From assembly GCA_022701475.1 (NCBI GenBank), contig JAKOOI010000149.1, positions 1-5,824 on the forward strand: a DNA stretch of 5,824 bases, written 5' to 3'. The position numbers and the translations under genes are program-made. Positions 1 through 5,714 of the stretch are shown in pieces. Under the pieces are notes generated by a model. It searched no databases. It worked only from the letters and a program-made list of their open reading frames with translations, and had not been told where the DNA came from. The stretch is from Weeksellaceae bacterium. GTDB taxonomy: Bacteria; Bacteroidota; Bacteroidia; Flavobacteriales; Weeksellaceae. Numbering within the stretch: the stretch's first letter is position 1; the number at the start of each line of letters is the position of its first letter.

Positions 1-489
1 AGAAACGGTATCGGCGCCAGGGTAGAAATCTACGGTTCCTGGGGTAAGCAGATCCGCGATGTACAGAGCGGAACCGGATTCCAGAATATGAGTACCCTGA
101 ATGTACATTTCGGAATCGGACAGGCCAGCGCAATCACCAAAGTGGTGGTAAAATGGCCGTCCGGGCTTGTGGATACAATTAATAATGTAACTCCCAATAC
201 TACGCTGAATGTAGTGGAAGGAACCTTCCTGAATACAAAAGAAGCGGAGGCCGCCGGGGAACTCTTTACGGTATATCCTAATCCCGTGCAGGATGACCTG
301 AACTTTACAATTGATCAAAATTTTATTCCATCAGGGGCCAGCGTTTATGAAATGAGCGGAAGGATGGTGCTTCAGGCAAAAATTGAAAGAAATTCACTTT
401 CCCTGAAAGACCTGAATCCGGGGAATTATATGATTGTGGTAACAGATAAAAACGGTAAAAGCCAGAGCCGTAAAATAACCAAAAAATAA
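1..489 (+). CDS. 3' end of a secreted ASPIC/UnbV-domain (CRTAC1-like) protein with a T9SS type A sorting domain
   Basis: The reading frame is open from base 1, so the gene starts upstream; 162 residues and the stop are visible. Residues 1-55 match the ASPIC/UnbV domain: NGIGARVEIY at 2-11, a G-rich stretch before FQNMSTL, HFGIG at 36-40 and VKWPSG at 50-55. In this family the domain normally follows FG-GAP/VCBS propeller repeats, which would lie outside the window. Residues 90-162 are a typical type A sorting domain: TVYPNPVQDDL near 90, VYEMSGR near 115, LNPGNYMIVV near 138 and a basic KITKK end. This domain directs export through the T9SS, with cleavage and surface attachment or release. 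An internal ATG at 88 lies inside the conserved ASPIC domain and is not the real start. The gene converges on the pigment-type operon and is separated from it by a terminator, so it is probably unrelated. The substrate is unknown. Confidence 0.9.
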   Translation, partial: RNGIGARVEIYGSWGKQIRDVQSGTGFQNMSTLNVHFGIGQASAITKVVVKWPSGLVDTINNVTPNTTLNVVEGTFLNTKEAEAAGELFTVYPNPVQDDLNFTIDQNFIPSGASVYEMSGRMVLQAKIERNSLSLKDLNPGNYMIVVTDKNGKSQSRKITKK

Positions 490-518
490 GTATTAGCTTT
501 TCATTTACTATTAAGTTG

Positions 519-546
519 TGCAGGACCGAAAGGTTCTGCATTTTTT
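519..546 (+). terminator. Rho-independent terminator of the ASPIC/T9SS gene
   Basis: A 9-bp stem (519-527 with 532-540, one G-T wobble at 524/535) closes a GAAA tetraloop at 528-531 and is followed by six T at 541-546. It lies 30 bp after the stop at 489. The T-tract is on the plus-strand side only. Read from the minus strand, the hairpin is preceded by A and followed by CAACTT, so it would end the convergent glycosyltransferase transcript poorly. Confidence 0.88.
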
Positions 547-577
547 ATGCGGCAGGCCGATTATGAGTACAGCGGAG

Positions 578-1750
578 TCAGTTGTTTTCAGGGCTTACCT
601 TATTCAGGAAAAGAAATGTGGCGATCCAGGAAAGAGCAGACATCCCTATGGCCAGAATGAAACTCCCGATCACGTACTGGACAAGGTTGTTTTTGATCAG
701 CTCAAAATTCAGTTCCCGGCTCAGGATATTGCTGTCGCCTTCTACAAAAGGAGCACCCAAGAACAGGGAAGCGGCAATGATAAACGGGATAAATGGGGGA
801 AGGCTTACATTGGAGGCTACAAAAGCCAGTACTTTATTCAGTTTGAAAAGGACTGCCAGCGAGAGGGTAAGCAGCGTATGGAATCCCCATAAAGGTGAAA
901 AGCCGATGAAGACGCCCAATGCAATGGAAAATGCTTTGGTACGGTTGCTGCCGTCACTTTCCAGCACATCTTCCTGTAAAAACCTTTTGAAGCTTTTCTT
1001 CCTGAAATTATGAATGAAATTCCGCGGAATGATATACACCAGGGTTATGGCTACCAGAATGGTATTCAGGATGCTGATGCGAGTGAAATCCCGGAACGGC
1101 CTGAAATGGGAAACCCGTTCTGCCGGATCATATAATACCCTGATGGGAACATTTCTTACGGGAACCCGTCGCCAGGCGGTACGTACGATAATTTCGATCT
1201 CAAACTCAAATTTCGGGGTAAAATACTTTTTGGGGATTTTATGAAGCGGGTACAGCCGGTAACCGGATTGGGTGTCTTCCAGCCTGATCCCTGTTTCAAA
1301 CCAAAACAAGAAATTGGAAAACCGGTTGCCGAAGCTGCTTTTCTTGGGAATGCCATCTTGGGACATATTCCGGTTCCCGATCAGGAGCACTTCTTCTTTT
1401 TCATACATCAGCGCTTCTGTGAATACCGGAAAATCATCCGGATAGTGCTGCCCGTCCGAATCAATGGTGACGGCATAGGAATATCCAGAATCAATGGCTT
1501 TTCTGAAGCCTGTTTTCAGGGCATTCCCTTTTCCTTTATTTTCCGGCAGGGATATTACATCAATCTGCGGGTAATTTTTCAGGATCTGCGGAGTGGAATC
1601 GGTAGAGCCGTCATTTACGGCAATAATATTTCCGGTATATTCCAGGACGCCGTCAATCACCCTCTTCAGGGTTTTTTCATTGTTATAAGTAGGAATGACA
1701 ACGCAGATTTTTCTGTCAGAAATCGTCTGCTGTACTTCGGTACGGGTCAT
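578..1750 (-). CDS. GT2 family glycosyltransferase fused to a DUF2062 membrane domain
   Basis: The 390-residue protein has two parts. Residues 14-215 are a GT-A fold family 2 transferase of the dolichol/polyprenyl-phosphate sugar synthase type: VVIPTYNN (17-24), VNDGSTDST (45-53), NKGKGNALKTG (71-81), the metal/nucleotide-sugar motif DSDGQH (97-102, D97 and D99) and DTQSGYR (159-165). Residues 225-243 are hydrophobic. Residues 250-385 match DUF2062, with IGFSPLWGFHTLL (282-294), NVSLPPFIPF (314-323) and several membrane segments. The family transfers a sugar from a nucleotide donor to a lipid-phosphate or other acceptor on the cytoplasmic face of the inner membrane; the acceptor here is unknown. 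The ATG at 1750 lies 4 bp after the upstream stop, so it is the last gene of the run. Such fusions are frequent in Bacteroidota and accompany flexirubin/aryl-polyene clusters, where their step is undefined. The family call is firm; the pathway role is inference. Confidence 0.92.
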   Translation of the reverse strand: MTRTEVQQTISDRKICVVIPTYNNEKTLKRVIDGVLEYTGNIIAVNDGSTDSTPQILKNYPQIDVISLPENKGKGNALKTGFRKAIDSGYSYAVTIDSDGQHYPDDFPVFTEALMYEKEEVLLIGNRNMSQDGIPKKSSFGNRFSNFLFWFETGIRLEDTQSGYRLYPLHKIPKKYFTPKFEFEIEIIVRTAWRRVPVRNVPIRVLYDPAERVSHFRPFRDFTRISILNTILVAITLVYIIPRNFIHNFRKKSFKRFLQEDVLESDGSNRTKAFSIALGVFIGFSPLWGFHTLLTLSLAVLFKLNKVLAFVASNVSLPPFIPFIIAASLFLGAPFVEGDSNILSRELNFELIKNNLVQYVIGSFILAIGMSALSWIATFLFLNKVSPENN

Positions 1751-1754
1751 AGCG

Positions 1755-2231
1755 TTATTTTAAGGTCGCCCGTTCTTCGGCCGTCATGGTTTTGGATTGT
1801 GCAGCAAATCTTCTGATATAATTTTTCATGGCTGCATTCTGTTTTCCGTATTGGGCAAGAATGTAGGCCTTGTCTTCTTTAAGGCTTCCCCTGTATCCTA
1901 CGATTTTCGGGATATTTTCCTGGATGCTCAACCTGATCAGCCTGAGCTCGATGTTGGAAGGATTGGATTTGATGGTGCTTTCCAGGGCTGTAGCTCCGGC
2001 TTTCACCAATGCTTTCCTGTCTTTCCTGGTCACTTTAGCTTCCATGATCTTAGCTGCAGCCTTATAGCCGCGGATGGCAGGATCTGATCCCGTTGCTTTC
2101 TCTGCCATGCTGATGAAAGCCTCCGTATCGGCAGTGGAGGCAGGCGCTTTTGCATAGCTGCTCCGTAAGGATTCAAGTCCGGACTGGAAGAAAAGGATAA
2201 ATGCGGTAAGAAATGAAAAAAGAAGGTTCAT
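1755..2231 (-). CDS. Exported helical protein of unknown function in a pigment-type operon
   Basis: The 158-residue product starts with a hydrophobic segment (about residues 2-17, LLFSFLTAFILFF), which suggests a signal peptide or N-terminal anchor, although a positive charge before it is missing. The rest looks almost wholly alpha-helical, with A/K-rich segments at 40-90. The best landmark is the stretch around 90-114, with NPSNIELRLIRLSIQ then IPKIVGY, followed by KEDKAYIL. It resembles TPR-like or superhelical periplasmic proteins seen in Flavobacteriia, but I cannot assign a named domain. It sits 3 bp after the hotdog gene and 4 bp before the glycosyltransferase, so it is almost certainly co-transcribed and coupled. 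No catalytic motif is visible. A periplasmic accessory or scaffold role in pigment assembly or export is inference from context. Confidence 0.8.
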   Translation of the reverse strand: MNLLFSFLTAFILFFQSGLESLRSSYAKAPASTADTEAFISMAEKATGSDPAIRGYKAAAKIMEAKVTRKDRKALVKAGATALESTIKSNPSNIELRLIRLSIQENIPKIVGYRGSLKEDKAYILAQYGKQNAAMKNYIRRFAAQSKTMTAEERATLK

Positions 2232-2234
2232 ACG

Positions 2235-2609
2235 TTAAATCTTTTGATAGTTCACAGACATTTTAAGTGCAATAGTCCCGCCAAAAGAGGTGGTATTCTT
2301 AACCCTGATATTTTCTTCATCTTCGGTAATATTCAGCTGAAGGTCCAGATCCGGCGTTTCAAAGGGATTGATGATGGCCATGAATTTTACGTTGGAAGCA
2401 GATTTCAGGAATAATTTCCTGCCGGTACATTCTTCGGTCAGTTCCTTAACGATCTGCATCATGCACACGCCCGGGGTTACCGGATTTCCCGGAAAATGGC
2501 CTTTAAAAATGTCATGGTGTTTATTAAGGGAAATTCGGGCGTCGAAATTTCCGTTTTCCGTGGGTTCGCAGGATTGTATCGTATAAAAATCGGTAAGAAT
2601 GCTTTGCAT
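2235..2609 (-). CDS. FabZ/ApeI-like 3-hydroxyacyl-ACP dehydratase (hotdog fold) with altered active site
   Basis: The 124-residue single-domain protein is close to the usual FabZ size. It carries the family motif GHFPGNPVTPGV at residues 37-48, with the expected catalytic His at H38. FabZ enzymes remove water from 3-hydroxyacyl-ACP to give trans-2-enoyl-ACP; in aryl-polyene/flexirubin loci ApeI-type relatives make the conjugated double bonds in the cytoplasm. FabZ has a catalytic Glu, and FabA an Asp, 14 residues after the His; here that position is Q52 (codon CAG, bases 2454-2456 on the minus strand). The enzyme may work differently, bind without catalysis, or need a partner. The long C-terminal beta region ending in SVNYQKI fits a hotdog sheet. 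It lies 4 bp after the beta-barrel gene and 3 bp before the next one. The fold is secure; dehydratase activity is less so. Confidence 0.85.
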   Translation of the reverse strand: MQSILTDFYTIQSCEPTENGNFDARISLNKHHDIFKGHFPGNPVTPGVCMMQIVKELTEECTGRKLFLKSASNVKFMAIINPFETPDLDLQLNITEDEENIRVKNTTSFGGTIALKMSVNYQKI

Positions 2610-2613
2610 ACAG

Positions 2614-3216
2614 TTATTTTTTTAGGGTAAAGGTATAATAGACGCCGGCCTGGAACGTGATATTCGAGTGGTCGTTATAAAAAGAGTAGACCGGGACAAA
2701 GCCTTTCTTTACGCGGGCTTCCACGCCGAAATGCTCAGTAATGTCGAATCCTGCTCCGGCTGTAATTCCAAGATCAACCTCATTGGAGGCATCGAAATTT
2801 TTCTGTTCCACCAGAAATTCCAGCGTTGGGCCGAAATGGATGTTGAATTTATTGAAATAGAATTTATTAACCAGCTGAAAACTTACATAAGAAGCTGTAA
2901 GGGTCTGTCCGTTCCAGTTGTTGATATTCGTGTCGAGTTTTGCTCCCTGCCTCGAATAGTTGATCTCAGGCTGCAAAGCATAAAACCGGGCAAAACGGAT
3001 ATTCCCGGTCAATCCCAGATACACATCGGTCTTGTTTCTGAATTCCATCCGTGCATCGTTATTGCCCGAATAGTCGAAATCGAGATAGGAGTACCACTGC
3101 GCCTTATTCGTAAAATGCGAGAAATTGGCACCTGCCCGGATTCCGGGATTAAAAGTTACCTGTGCCAGGGACAGCCCTGAGACCATCATAATAAATAAGA
3201 AAGTAATTTTTTTCAT
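2614..3216 (-). CDS. Outer-membrane beta-barrel protein (PorT/OMP_b-brl family type)
   Basis: The 200-residue product begins with a clear signal peptide: MKK, a hydrophobic core ITFLFIMMVSGLSL and a cleavage site near LAQ (18-19). The mature part opens with PGIRAGANFSHF, typical of Bacteroidota PorT-like barrels. It continues with alternating polar/aromatic strands such as VYLGLTGNIRFARF, LQPEINYSRQGA and FNIHFGPTLEFL, and the GITAGAGFDITEHFGVEARV segment. It ends with a strand closing in an aromatic residue, FQAGVYYTFTLKK. This predicts a small barrel of about eight strands in the outer membrane. The ATG at 3216 is 6 bp after the upstream stop. Its place between a LolB-like lipoprotein and a dehydratase suggests a role in receiving, anchoring or exposing the pathway product. 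That role is inference, as barrels of this type have no common function. Confidence 0.85.
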   Translation of the reverse strand: MKKITFLFIMMVSGLSLAQVTFNPGIRAGANFSHFTNKAQWYSYLDFDYSGNNDARMEFRNKTDVYLGLTGNIRFARFYALQPEINYSRQGAKLDTNINNWNGQTLTASYVSFQLVNKFYFNKFNIHFGPTLEFLVEQKNFDASNEVDLGITAGAGFDITEHFGVEARVKKGFVPVYSFYNDHSNITFQAGVYYTFTLKK

Positions 3217-3222
3217 GTGAAT

Positions 3223-3858
3223 TTATTCGTTTTCGGTTATCTGAAATAGTTTTATGTTGATCTTAAAATCTTTATGCCGGAGGTTCAGGCGGTCTGCGAA
3301 GATATGTTTTTTTGCTTCAAAAGTAAAATCGATTTTCTCCCTGTTATTTTTCGTATAGACCATCTGTTCCAGCAGCCCGTTCTTCTTGTTAAAGAAAAGA
3401 TAATATTTTTTATGATCGATTTCCGAAAGGTAAACATTGGAATTTTCGTTTTCAAAGGTTTCATTGACAGGGTATTGTTGCCTCAGAAGTTCCCGGAAGT
3501 CATTTTTCAGGAAATTGATAACGATTTTCTTATCCATATCCGGAAGTACATAATGAAGCCTGAATTCATTTTCTGAAATTTCAAAATCGATTAATGTATT
3601 ACCGAAATCTGAAGTCAGTACCACCCGGTGAGCGGTCCCGTTGATTTTTTTAATGATCAGGATTCCGCTGACATGATTTTTGTAAATGTCCATCTGGCAT
3701 TTATAGACATAATCTTCCCCAGACGAAAAATAGAGGTTTTCCACCTTTTTTTCCGTGTTCAGAACAGGTTTTGCATCCGTAAGCCTGAAGGTTTTACAGG
3801 AAATGCACACAATAAAAACCAGGCTATAAGCTAAATTCCGAAGCAGCAACCGGTGCAT
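3223..3858 (-). CDS. Probable outer-membrane lipoprotein, LolB/DUF3261-like
   Basis: The 211-residue protein has a lipoprotein-type N-terminus: basic residues (R3, R7), the hydrophobic stretch LAYSLVFIVCIS and C21 followed by K. The lipobox CISC is imperfect, having Cys where Leu/Val is usual at -3. The mature region is beta-rich: VYKCQMDIYKNHVSGILIIKK (51-71), HRVVLTSDFGNTLIDFEI (77-94), LHYVLPDM (101-108), NVYLSEIDHKKYYLFFNKK (141-159) and a C-terminal strand KDFKINIKLFQI. This pattern resembles the open-barrel LolA/LolB fold, and aryl-polyene clusters of Proteobacteria carry a comparable DUF3261 lipoprotein. The ATG at 3858 lies inside the end of the upstream LolA-like gene (35-bp overlap, different frame). 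It is kept because the signal sequence begins there and no later ATG would keep it. By eye the gene is more AT-rich than its neighbours. A LolB-like acceptor role is inference; the lipoprotein call is fairly good. Confidence 0.75.
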   Translation of the reverse strand: MHRLLLRNLAYSLVFIVCISCKTFRLTDAKPVLNTEKKVENLYFSSGEDYVYKCQMDIYKNHVSGILIIKKINGTAHRVVLTSDFGNTLIDFEISENEFRLHYVLPDMDKKIVINFLKNDFRELLRQQYPVNETFENENSNVYLSEIDHKKYYLFFNKKNGLLEQMVYTKNNREKIDFTFEAKKHIFADRLNLRHKDFKINIKLFQITENE

Positions 3859-4450
3859 TGATTCTGGTATTTTTAAAGGTAATGCCTGTTGTATCTCCCG
3901 AAGCTTCCGTCATATTCACCTGGGAAACCGTGGACTGGTTCTTCGGGAACTGAAGCTCGATCTGTTTGATATATTTCAGCAGCTGGGCGGATTTCGGGGT
4001 AAACCGGGCAATATTGAAGCCTGTATTCTTAAAATAGGCTACTGAAAATTCAGGATCATTGAACATCTGGCCGTTGGAACTTCCCACGATCAGCTTATTA
4101 ATCTTTTCAAAGGTTTTGCTTTTGGCATCTACGGAAGACTTCTTTCCCTGGTCATTGATGAAAATTTTATTGTCCCGGAATACAATGCTGTACTGATAAG
4201 GCTTGGTATACCGCCAGCTCAGCATGTTCGGGGTTTTCAGGGACATCCTTCCCTGGGTGACAATGCTTTTGTCCAGGAAATCCATTTTTTTGGTCTGGAT
4301 GAAGTCTGCCTGCAAAGTCTTTATTTCTTTGGCCTCAGCAGAAATTTTCGATACGAACGCTTTGGCTTCTGCTCCGGACATGGCGGTATTCTGCGCCAGG
4401 AAGAAGCCTGAAAGCATTACAAAAGAGAAAATACAGATACTTTTAATCAT
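3824..4450 (-). CDS. LolA-family outer-membrane lipoprotein carrier, pigment-cluster type
   Basis: The 208-residue protein has a signal peptide (MIKSICIFSFVMLSGFFLAQ, cleavage near residue 19-20) and LolA landmarks: TLQADFIQTKKM at 45-56 (the LolA 'F.Q.K' strand), QGRMSLKTPNMLSWRY at 66-81, a KPYQYSIVFRDNKIFIND strand pair at 83-100, and the C-terminal ITFKNTRINAPVAASEF typical of the family. LolA is a periplasmic chaperone with a hydrophobic cavity that carries lipoproteins from the inner to the outer membrane. Copies in aryl-polyene/flexirubin loci are thought to carry the pigment or a lipid-linked form. Whether this is the only LolA of the cell cannot be seen. AGGA lies a few bases before the ATG at 4450, an unusually SD-like start for this phylum. 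The gene opens the tight six-gene run after a 226-bp spacer and overlaps the next gene by 35 bp. Confidence 0.9.
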   Translation of the reverse strand: MIKSICIFSFVMLSGFFLAQNTAMSGAEAKAFVSKISAEAKEIKTLQADFIQTKKMDFLDKSIVTQGRMSLKTPNMLSWRYTKPYQYSIVFRDNKIFINDQGKKSSVDAKSKTFEKINKLIVGSSNGQMFNDPEFSVAYFKNTGFNIARFTPKSAQLLKYIKQIELQFPKNQSTVSQVNMTEASGDTTGITFKNTRINAPVAASEFSL

Positions 4451-4676
4451 TTTTTCCTGTTTTTATTTTACATACGGAAGAAAGCATTGGCTTCAATTTT
4501 TTTGCAATTATAGTGGTATGATCCCTCTTGATGGATAAAGTTAAGTTCCGGAAACAGCCTTATTTACTCTGTTTTTATCTCTTTATCCTGTATTTGACTG
4601 TTTAAATTGCCATCCAATGTCCTGTCAAAAAGCCTTACTTGCCTGAATATAAATGATCTTCCGGGTTTTATTACTA
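4451..4676. other. Intergenic spacer between deacetylase and LolA-like gene; possible internal promoter
   Basis: This 226-bp AT-rich stretch has no coding frame of note on either strand. On the minus strand TATAATTG (4505-4512) differs by one base from the Bacteroidota -7 consensus TAnnTTTG and lies 54 nt before the LolA-like ATG, but no convincing TTG sits at the -33 distance. No hairpin with a T-tract follows the deacetylase stop, so read-through is also possible. The palindrome TTCCGGAA occurs at 4546-4553. A start of transcription here is only a suggestion. Confidence 0.3.
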
Positions 4677-5441
4677 TTATTTCAACCGCTGTACGGTATC
4701 TGGAAATACAATCTCATCCACTGTGAAAGTCGAATATTTTTCATTTTTCAAAAATACCAATAAATTTGTCAATACACGGTAGGTTTTTTCCGAGGTATCG
4801 TGGAGCAGGATAATGCTGCCTTTATGAAGTCCTTTGGTAATTTTCCGGTAAATTTTTTTCTCATCTTCCGTGATGGTATCAAGAGACCGGACATTCCAAC
4901 CGATGCTTTTTTTACCGGTTTTTTCAATAGCCAGGGCAATATTCGGATTGGTAACTCCGAAAGGCGGCCGGTACAGGCCTGTGGTAATATTTCCTGTTTT
5001 CAGCATTATGTCATCGCACTTTTCGATTTCCATGATCATTTTTGAGGCAGATAAGAACCCGGTATTTGCAGCATGTGATAAGGTGTGGTTGCCTACGGTG
5101 TGGCCTTCTTCAATAATCCGCCGGAAAGTTTCGGGATATTTTTCAATCTGTTTTCCGATACAGAAGAAAGTGGCTTTGATATCATGCTCCTTCAGCAGAT
5201 CCAGGAATTCCGGTGTACATTCAGTGGGGCCGTCATCGAATGTCAGGGCAATTTCTTTTGATTTTGTCCTTTTGTGCGTAGTGCTGTTGACGAAGTAACC
5301 GAGTCCGATATCAAACGATCCCCAGACAACGGACGCTGAAAACATCAGGAAACAGAACACATACACCCAGAAACTCCCCTGAAAAGCATAGATGAAAATG
5401 TTACAGAAGAGGTAGAGCAGGATGAAATTATAGTATCTCAT
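4677..5441 (-). CDS. Membrane-anchored polysaccharide deacetylase family (NodB, CE4) protein
   Basis: The 254-residue protein starts with two hydrophobic segments (about 5-20 and 24-42), which suggests anchoring in the inner membrane. The NodB homology domain fills residues 62-245. All main CE4 motifs are visible: TFDDGP at 67-72 (D69 as base, D70 as metal ligand), HTLSH at 119-123 (metal ligands H119 and H123), RPPFG at 158-162, W182 with D188 in the fourth-motif region, and LLHD at 212-215 (H214). The D-H-H metal triad is complete, so a hydrolase active on N- or O-acetyl groups is expected. The usual substrates are chitin-like or peptidoglycan glycans; the real substrate here is unknown. 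The ATG at 5441 follows an A-rich leader. The gene lies between the ketosynthase tail and the LolA-like gene, with spacers of 273 and 226 bp. Deacetylases of this family recur in flexirubin-type loci. Confidence 0.92.
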   Translation of the reverse strand: MRYYNFILLYLFCNIFIYAFQGSFWVYVFCFLMFSASVVWGSFDIGLGYFVNSTTHKRTKSKEIALTFDDGPTECTPEFLDLLKEHDIKATFFCIGKQIEKYPETFRRIIEEGHTVGNHTLSHAANTGFLSASKMIMEIEKCDDIMLKTGNITTGLYRPPFGVTNPNIALAIEKTGKKSIGWNVRSLDTITEDEKKIYRKITKGLHKGSIILLHDTSEKTYRVLTNLLVFLKNEKYSTFTVDEIVFPDTVQRLK

Positions 5442-5714
5442 TATATTTCTTTATTATCAATATTCGTTTGTCTGTGTTTTCCTTGACCAGTTGCTCTATT
5501 AAATAAGTGAATTGGTATAATATGCGGTAGTTTGTGCAAGTGGTACCTGCATAATTAGAAAAACAGAATAAGCGCCTAAATGAGACCATCATGTATATTC
5601 TAGATTATGTAATACCTTTTTTCGGGGTCCTTTATTTTATTTGGAACGCATTCAGACCCGTGGTAAAATCTCTGTCAGAGATTATTTTGTATTTCATAAA
5701 TTCCATGATAAAAG
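5442..5714. other. AT-rich spacer between ketosynthase tail and deacetylase
   Basis: This 273-bp stretch carries no convincing gene. A 24-codon minus-strand frame (5632-5706) and part of a plus-strand frame (from 5591) are open, but both look accidental. It contains the inverted repeat at 5667-5683. On the minus strand TTGCACAAAC...TATACC (about 5517-5543) has promoter-like spacing, but its -7 part fits the Bacteroidota consensus poorly. The length is unusual compared with the 3-6 bp gaps further on. Confidence 0.4.
5667..5683 (-). repeat. Perfect 8-bp inverted repeat, possible weak terminator after the ketosynthase gene
   Basis: AATCTCTG and CAGAGATT are separated by one T, giving in RNA a 7-bp stem with a 3-nt loop. 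It begins 31 bp after the ketosynthase stop. On the minus strand the 3' arm runs into only four T (two of them in the stem) before ACC, so termination would be weak or partial. A protein-binding palindrome is the alternative. Confidence 0.35.

Noticed and set aside
549..560. GC-rich palindrome (cggcaggccg) as a terminator for the glycosyltransferase gene
   Set aside because: The loop would be too small and the stem too short, with no T-tract on the minus strand.
1156..1356. Minus-strand 66-codon frame within the glycosyltransferase gene
   Set aside because: It lies in another frame of the well-supported GT2 gene and has a composition typical of an out-of-frame reading.
1241..1816. Long plus-strand open frame of 191 codons, and others such as 2668-3180 and 4870-5298
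   Set aside because: They are antisense to clearly recognised minus-strand genes, have no domain-like composition, and are shadows of the real reading frames.
4552..4637. Imperfect 11-bp direct repeat (aaacagcctta at 4552, aaaaagcctta at 4627)
   Set aside because: It is short, has one mismatch, and occurs only twice in AT-rich DNA, so it is compatible with chance.
5632..5706. 24-codon minus-strand frame starting 8 bp after the ketosynthase stop
   Set aside because: It is very short, encloses the inverted repeat, has no ribosome binding site and no recognisable feature. Chance is likely.
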